NCBI GenBank assembly: GCA_002714015.1
Contig: PAWF01000008.1
Coordinates: forward strand, 54,985-74,810
Direction of reading: 5' to 3'
Length of the DNA: 19,826 bases
Source of the DNA: Gammaproteobacteria bacterium
GTDB lineage: Bacteria; Pseudomonadota; Alphaproteobacteria; UBA828
The position numbers and the translations under genes are program-made. Below are positions 15,414 to 19,826 of the stretch, in pieces (within the stretch, counting starts at the first letter, position 1; each line of letters begins with the position of its first letter). The notes beneath the pieces are model-generated. The model saw only the letters and a program-made list of their open reading frames with translations, was not told where the DNA came from and searched no databases.

Positions 15414-16319
15414 GTGAATAATGGAAAAGTTGCGATTGTTTCTGGTGCTGGTGGTGGTATTGGGAGAGAAATAGCATTAACACTTGCAAAAACAGGTGCT
15501 TCAATTGTTATAAATGATATTGGAGTATCCGTGACTGGAGAAGGTGGCTCGTCTAGCCCTGCAGAAGAAACTAAAAATTTAATAGAGAAAATGGGTGGTC
15601 GCTCAGTAATTGATACGAATAGTGTAGATAACTGGGAAGGTGCAAGTGCTATAGTCGAAACTGCAATAAGTGAATATGGACAAATTGATATAGTAATAAA
15701 TAATGCTGGAATATTGAGGGATACCATTTTCCATAAAATGACCCCAGAACAATGGCTGTCTGTAATTGGGGTTCATTTAAATGGCAGTTTTTTTCTGAGC
15801 CGTGCAGCAGCTGAACATTTTCGTAAACAAGAATCTGGAGCCTTTGTTCATATGACCAGCACCTCAGGGCTTATTGGAAACTTTGGACAAGCTAACTACG
15901 CTGCAGCAAAATTAGGCATCTGTGCTTTGTCAAAATCCATAGCGCTAGATATGAAAAGATTTAATGTAAGATCTAATGCTATAGCGCCTTTTGCATGGAG
16001 CAGAATGACTAATGAAATACCAGCAGAAACTGATGAACAAAAAGAAAGGGTAGCCCGATTAAAAAAAATGACGCCTGCAAAAAATGCTCCCCTAGCAGCA
16101 TTTCTCGCTTCTGAAGATGCTAACAACGTAACTGGTCAAGTTTTCGCAGTAAGACATAATGAGATCTTTCTATTTGACCCCTATGAGCCTATTCGTAGTG
16201 TTCATCGAAGTGAAGGATGGGATGTTGAGTCTATAGGAGAACAAGCTATACCGGCATTAGAAGCACATTTTGCTCCCCTAACTCGCTCAGCAGATATATT
16301 CAGCTGGGATCCTATTTAA
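15414..16319 (+). CDS. MFE-2-type (3R)-hydroxyacyl-CoA dehydrogenase (SDR)
   Basis: A 301-residue SDR. The dinucleotide motif SGAGGGIG is at 10-17, an acidic D35 ends the second strand (VINDIG, suggesting NAD), NNAG is at 96-99 followed by ILRD, which is characteristic of MFE-2 dehydrogenases, serines are at 149/151 and Y-x3-K at Y162/K166 (YAAAK). The insert after the second strand (GVSVTGEGGSSSPAEE, 37-52) and the C-terminal extension are also MFE-2-like. It would oxidise the (3R)-hydroxyacyl-CoA made by the MaoC protein encoded upstream to the 3-oxoacyl-CoA that the thiolase cleaves. Start is GTG 15414 on Shine-Dalgarno grounds. The C-terminal tail (about 240-301, with FLFDPYEPIRSVHRSEGW) is longer than in simple FabG proteins. 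Operon membership is supported by strand and pathway fit. Confidence 0.92.
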   Translation: MNNGKVAIVSGAGGGIGREIALTLAKTGASIVINDIGVSVTGEGGSSSPAEETKNLIEKMGGRSVIDTNSVDNWEGASAIVETAISEYGQIDIVINNAGILRDTIFHKMTPEQWLSVIGVHLNGSFFLSRAAAEHFRKQESGAFVHMTSTSGLIGNFGQANYAAAKLGICALSKSIALDMKRFNVRSNAIAPFAWSRMTNEIPAETDEQKERVARLKKMTPAKNAPLAAFLASEDANNVTGQVFAVRHNEIFLFDPYEPIRSVHRSEGWDVESIGEQAIPALEAHFAPLTRSADIFSWDPI

Positions 16320-16349
16320 GCTATTTAAAGTTGGTTCAGAGGTTGATAA

Positions 16350-17369
16350 ATGGAAATAGGCCTATACGCTAATACACATGGTCTAGGTAAAAAAGTGGGT
16401 GAAGCTTTTGTTCTTCAACATACACCTTTTGATGAAATATCTGCCATTGAAATAGCACAATTAGCTGAAAGCAAATTATTTCATTCGATTTGGTTTCCCG
16501 ATCATGTATGCATGCCTATTAATTCCGGCAGTACCCACCCGTCAGGAGAGCGACCATATCAACCAATGCACAATATTTTAGACGGAGCTGTCCTGATGGG
16601 GGCATTAGCTGCAGCGACCTCACGTATAAAACTTGGCACTGCCGTTCTAATTGCTCCTTATAGGCACCCACTCTCTGATGCCAGGCAATTTATGACGATT
16701 GACCAGCTATCTAACGGAAGATTATTGCTCGGAGTTGGGTCTGGGTGGTTAAAAGAAGAATTTGACGCTCTTAATATTAACTATAAAACACGCAATGAAA
16801 AAACTAGCGAATGTATAGAGATCTACAAAAATTGTTGGTCTGATAAGTCTATTAATTTTTCAGGTTTGCATTATCGTTTTAATAATATTTCTATGGATCC
16901 TAAACCAATACAGTCACCAAGACCTCCTATTCTATATGGAGGCAATACTCCATTTGGAGCTCGCAAAGCAATTGAAAACTGCGATGGATTATATCCACTT
17001 TTTTTTGATCAACAATTTAACCCGGCCCTATATAAACCATTACAAGATATAATTCGTCGTGAAGCTGATAAAATAAAACGTAATCTCAGTGATTTTTATA
17101 TGATTGCTGCTGCTTGGGCACACATAAAAAATGGGAATAAATCTTTAGGGAAAAGCTCCAATAGGCATACACTTACAGGAAGTGTTAACCAAATCATTGA
17201 CCACTTAGCAGAGCTCGCCGATGAAGGATATTCTTTAGTAACATGTATGCTAATGTGTCCATCTGGCTCAATAAATGAATTAAAAGATCAAATTCAAGAA
17301 TTTGGTGAAGAGATTATACCTAATGTAAAAACAGTGACACCAAAGGGTGAATGGAAACCATTAAAATAA
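16350..17369 (+). CDS. Luciferase-like (LLM-class) flavin-dependent oxidoreductase
   Basis: A 339-residue bacterial-luciferase-like TIM barrel. Family marks are AESKLFHSIWFPDHV (39-53), IKLGTAVLIAPYRHPL (about 93-108), the DQLSNGRLLLGVGSGWLKEEF block (118-138) typical of LLM proteins, PKPIQSPRPPILYGG, and a late GSVNQIIDHLAELADEGYS. Members use reduced FMN or F420 as monooxygenases or dehydrogenases (alkanesulfonate, nitrilotriacetate, terpene ketone and heterocycle oxidation). FMN and F420 use cannot be separated from sequence alone here, and no flavin reductase or F420 gene is in the window. It lies between the beta-oxidation genes and hyuA (30- and 20-base gaps), so it may be the oxygenase opening or oxidising the substrate. 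Start ATG with an AGAGG site. Confidence 0.9.
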   Translation: MEIGLYANTHGLGKKVGEAFVLQHTPFDEISAIEIAQLAESKLFHSIWFPDHVCMPINSGSTHPSGERPYQPMHNILDGAVLMGALAAATSRIKLGTAVLIAPYRHPLSDARQFMTIDQLSNGRLLLGVGSGWLKEEFDALNINYKTRNEKTSECIEIYKNCWSDKSINFSGLHYRFNNISMDPKPIQSPRPPILYGGNTPFGARKAIENCDGLYPLFFDQQFNPALYKPLQDIIRREADKIKRNLSDFYMIAAAWAHIKNGNKSLGKSSNRHTLTGSVNQIIDHLAELADEGYSLVTCMLMCPSGSINELKDQIQEFGEEIIPNVKTVTPKGEWKPLK

Positions 17370-17389
17370 TTTAAAAATTGTAGGGTAAT

Positions 17390-19420
17390 ATGAAAATTGC
17401 AGTTGATGTTGGCGGTACCTTTACGGACATAGTAGCAGTCAGTGATGGAGAAGTCTTTGTTGGAAAGACTCCCACTACACCCAAAAACATCAGTCAGGGT
17501 TTTCTAAAAGCAGTTAAAATGGCCACAAACTCATTTCAAGATGTAGATGAAATTGTTCATGGCACTACTGTAGTATTGAATTCTCTTCTAGTTGGTCAAG
17601 GACCCCAAACAGCCCTAATTACGACTAAAGGTTTTCGTGATGTTCTGGAAATAATGCGAGCAGATCGTAAAGACTTATTTGACTTAAGCCAAACCAAGCC
17701 TAAACCTCTAATCCCAAGAGATCGATGCCTAGAGCTTGATGAACGGATATCAGCGAGTGGAGAAATTATATTCCCGTTAGACTCCTCAGAAATCAACGCA
17801 ATAATTACAAAACTAAAACAACTAAAAATTGAATCAGTTGCTATCTGCTTATTGTTTTCTTTCCTTGACCCCTCTCATGAAATTCTTGTTGGCAAAGCAA
17901 TTGCTAATGAAATACCAGGAATCAGCATTTCACTCTCTCATGAGGTCTTACCTTTGTATCGTGAATATGAAAGAACTTCTACAACAGTCGTCAATGCTTC
18001 TGCTCAGCCCATTATGAAACATTACATATCTGAAGTCGTTCCCAAGCTGCAATCAGAATCTTTTCAAGGAGATTTCTATGTAATGCAATCAAATGGAGGT
18101 CTGGCTTCTCCTAATGAGACAATAGATAGACCTGTTTATTCACTCTTCTCCGGACCTGCGGGAGGTGTTATTGCCGCAGCTGAATTTGGTAGAAGGCATG
18201 GATTCTCTAATCTACTAAGTTTGGACATGGGTGGGACAAGCACAGATGTCGCAGCCGTAACAGATGCAAAGCCAGACCTCACGATAGGCATAGAAATTGG
18301 TGGATATCCAATTGCCATCCCATCTCTGGACATTATTTCTGTAGGAGCTGGTGGAGGAAGTATTGCTTCAGTAGATCCTGGTGGAGGATTAGAGGTGGGT
18401 CCTAAATCATCAGGGGCAATGCCAGGCCCAGCTTGCTATGGTAACTCAGGAACAGATGCTACAGTTACAGATGCCGCTGTTACTATCGGTAGATATAATG
18501 CCGATATACCATTAGGTGGGACTATAAAAATACAAAAGGACCTTGCTGAAAAAAGCATTGAAGACATATCAAAAAAACTCAAAATGAATACCCATGAAAC
18601 TGCTTGGGGTATTATATCACTTGTAAATGCAAATATGGCCAATGCTGTTAGGGAAGTTTCCGTCGAGCGAGGACGCGACCCAAGAGACTATGTTTTGTTT
18701 GCAAGTGGAGGTGGTGGACCAGCTCATGGCTGGGATGTTGCAAAAGAGCTGGGCATTAAAAAGGTACTAATTCCCCCCTTTCCGGGAGCAGCATCTGCTC
18801 ACGGAATGTTGGTCAGTGAAATACGTATAGATTCAATAAGAACAGTCCACAGACCACTCTTAGATCTTACAGTTAAATTTTTAAAAACCCTATTTTTAGA
18901 ACTTTCTGATGAGGCTTATAACCGCTTACCAGAAACTGTCAGGAAAGAGCATATAAAATATAGTTACAAGCTTGACCTAAGATACAAAGGACAAACTTAT
19001 GAACTAGGGGTTCCAGTTCATATAGATGATATTCAAGTTATATCGATAGCTAATTTATTTCATGAGCTGCACAATAACCGTTATGGACATGCTTTCCCAG
19101 AAGGTCCTATCGAGCTTGTACACGCAAGGGCATCTGCAACAGCACCAAGAAAGGTTATACCTAAAACAATACCCCAATGGATAACCGACTACCGCACAGA
19201 ATCGCGTCCTGTTTTTTGGGGACCCAAGGAAGGTTGGATCAAAACTCCAACCTTAAGCAGGGAGGAAATGCAAAAGTCAGGAAAATTAGAAGGCCCTGCA
19301 ATAGTACAGCAGAACGACTCAACAATTGTTATTCCACCTAAAGCAGGTGCATCTGTATTAAATGATGGATGTATAATACTAGAATGTTTAAATAATAAAG
19401 CTGCGGAATCGATATTATGA
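17390..19420 (+). CDS. hyuA: Hydantoinase/oxoprolinase subunit A (ATP-binding)
   Basis: A 676-residue protein of the HyuA family (typical length about 680-700). The N-terminal half (Hydant_A_N) starts with the actin/ASKHA-like phosphate motif DVGGTFTD (6-13), followed by HGTT (57-60) and RADRKDLFDL (90-99). The second half has SGPAGGV (254-260), DMGGTSTDVA (279-288), GAGGGSIA (319-326), GPACYG (346-351) and ASGGGGPAH (438-446), with YELGVP-type sequence in the C-terminal domain. It binds ATP and phosphorylates or activates the substrate for ATP-dependent hydrolysis of a cyclic amide, or for carboxylation in the acetone/acetophenone carboxylase branch. Its TGA overlaps the ATG of hyuB in an ATGA (19417-19420), implying coupled translation of the two subunits. 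The ribosome site (TAGGGTAAT) is weak. Family call is firm; the substrate is not set. Confidence 0.95.
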   Translation: MKIAVDVGGTFTDIVAVSDGEVFVGKTPTTPKNISQGFLKAVKMATNSFQDVDEIVHGTTVVLNSLLVGQGPQTALITTKGFRDVLEIMRADRKDLFDLSQTKPKPLIPRDRCLELDERISASGEIIFPLDSSEINAIITKLKQLKIESVAICLLFSFLDPSHEILVGKAIANEIPGISISLSHEVLPLYREYERTSTTVVNASAQPIMKHYISEVVPKLQSESFQGDFYVMQSNGGLASPNETIDRPVYSLFSGPAGGVIAAAEFGRRHGFSNLLSLDMGGTSTDVAAVTDAKPDLTIGIEIGGYPIAIPSLDIISVGAGGGSIASVDPGGGLEVGPKSSGAMPGPACYGNSGTDATVTDAAVTIGRYNADIPLGGTIKIQKDLAEKSIEDISKKLKMNTHETAWGIISLVNANMANAVREVSVERGRDPRDYVLFASGGGGPAHGWDVAKELGIKKVLIPPFPGAASAHGMLVSEIRIDSIRTVHRPLLDLTVKFLKTLFLELSDEAYNRLPETVRKEHIKYSYKLDLRYKGQTYELGVPVHIDDIQVISIANLFHELHNNRYGHAFPEGPIELVHARASATAPRKVIPKTIPQWITDYRTESRPVFWGPKEGWIKTPTLSREEMQKSGKLEGPAIVQQNDSTIVIPPKAGASVLNDGCIILECLNNKAAESIL

Positions 19421-19826
19421 ACGAAAAAGTAGACCCTATTACAGTCGGCATAATACGAAGCCACCTTGTATCAATAGCTCGTGAAATGGGTGTAACTCTA
19501 AGGCAAACAGCTTACTCAAACATTTTTAATGAAGGGTCGGATTTTTCATGTGGTGTCTTCGATAGCAGTGGGCGTTTATGGGCACAAGGAGAATTTTTAC
19601 CTATTCACCTAGGAGCACTTCAATTTGCTGTGAGGGAGGCAATAGAAGAAGTTGGCATCTCTTCGTTTGAGGAAGGTGATGCAGTTTTGTTGAATGACCC
19701 ATATCGCGGAGGCACACATCTACCTGACCTTACTGCAATAACTCCAATTTTCTTTTCGGGGGAAATAATCGCTTTTGCAGCAAACCGCGCTCATCACGCT
19801 GATATAGGTGGAACAGTCCCTGGAAG
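19417..19826 (+). CDS. hyuB: Hydantoinase/oxoprolinase subunit B (5' part, runs off the right edge)
   Basis: The reading frame opens with an ATG overlapping the hyuA stop and continues without a stop to the window end (136 complete codons). It carries HyuB hallmarks: DPITVGIIRSHLVSIAREMG (6-25), SDFSCGVFD (41-49), NDPYRGGTHLPD (93-104) and RAHHADIGG (124-132). It is the catalytic/metal-binding partner of the upstream HyuA. Compared with the other HyuB-family protein in this window (1-1606, minus) it lacks the lysine-rich N-terminal tail, and its His-His segment differs (RAHHADIGG against KGHQLDCGA), so the two are distinct paralogues rather than a recent duplication. Confidence 0.95.
   Translation, partial: MNEKVDPITVGIIRSHLVSIAREMGVTLRQTAYSNIFNEGSDFSCGVFDSSGRLWAQGEFLPIHLGALQFAVREAIEEVGISSFEEGDAVLLNDPYRGGTHLPDLTAITPIFFSGEIIAFAANRAHHADIGGTVPG

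Noticed and set aside
1..19826. tRNA genes, CRISPR arrays, insertion sequences, integrases, riboswitches
   Set aside because: No repeat-spacer pattern, transposase or integrase translation, terminal inverted repeats or tRNA-like cloverleaf sequence was noticed; gaps between genes are short.

Overview
The window is a compact, AT-leaning stretch (roughly 40% GC or slightly lower, judged by eye) of what is most likely a Gram-negative bacterial chromosome. A periplasmic binding protein with a Sec signal peptide, a LivHMGF-type ABC importer and MFE-2-type beta-oxidation enzymes suggest a proteobacterium, plausibly an uncultured marine alphaproteobacterium. That placement is inference; no rRNA or other phylogenetic marker is present. 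No tRNA, IS element, phage gene, CRISPR array or transcriptional regulator was seen. Every gene looks intact except the two cut by the window edges.

Layout. (1) Positions 1-3395, minus strand: a GNAT acetyltransferase, a short-chain dehydrogenase (SDR), a small cupin and a hydantoinase-B-family subunit that runs off the left edge. (2) 3396-3608: a divergent promoter region. (3) 3609-9205, plus strand: a complete high-affinity ABC importer of the branched-chain amino acid/amide/urea class (binding protein, LivH, LivM, LivG, LivF) followed by a second SDR. A strong hairpin lies between the binding-protein gene and the permease genes. (4) 9222-11609, minus strand: a single cytoplasmic molybdopterin oxidoreductase with an N-terminal iron-sulfur motif. 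(5) 11610-11758: a second divergent promoter region. (6) 11759 to the right edge, plus strand: a catabolic operon of an HMG-CoA-synthase-like protein fused to a DUF35 zinc-ribbon/OB domain, a thiolase, an MFE-2-type hydratase, an MFE-2-type 3-hydroxyacyl-CoA dehydrogenase, a luciferase-like flavin oxidoreductase, hydantoinase/oxoprolinase subunit A, and the start of its subunit B.

Working model (inference): the importer brings in a small organic compound. The molybdoenzyme, the flavin oxidoreductase, the SDRs and the hydantoinase-type enzymes oxidise it, hydrolyse a cyclic amide or carboxylate a ketone. The resulting acyl-CoA is then hydrated, dehydrogenated and thiolysed by the hydratase/dehydrogenase/thiolase-DUF35 set. 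No acyl-CoA synthetase, CoA-transferase or acyl-CoA dehydrogenase is present, so CoA activation must be encoded elsewhere. The most unusual points are the HMGCS-DUF35 fusion, which lacks the expected catalytic Cys and His, and the presence of two different hydantoinase-B proteins bracketing one importer. Four genes use TTG or GTG starts supported by good Shine-Dalgarno sites.
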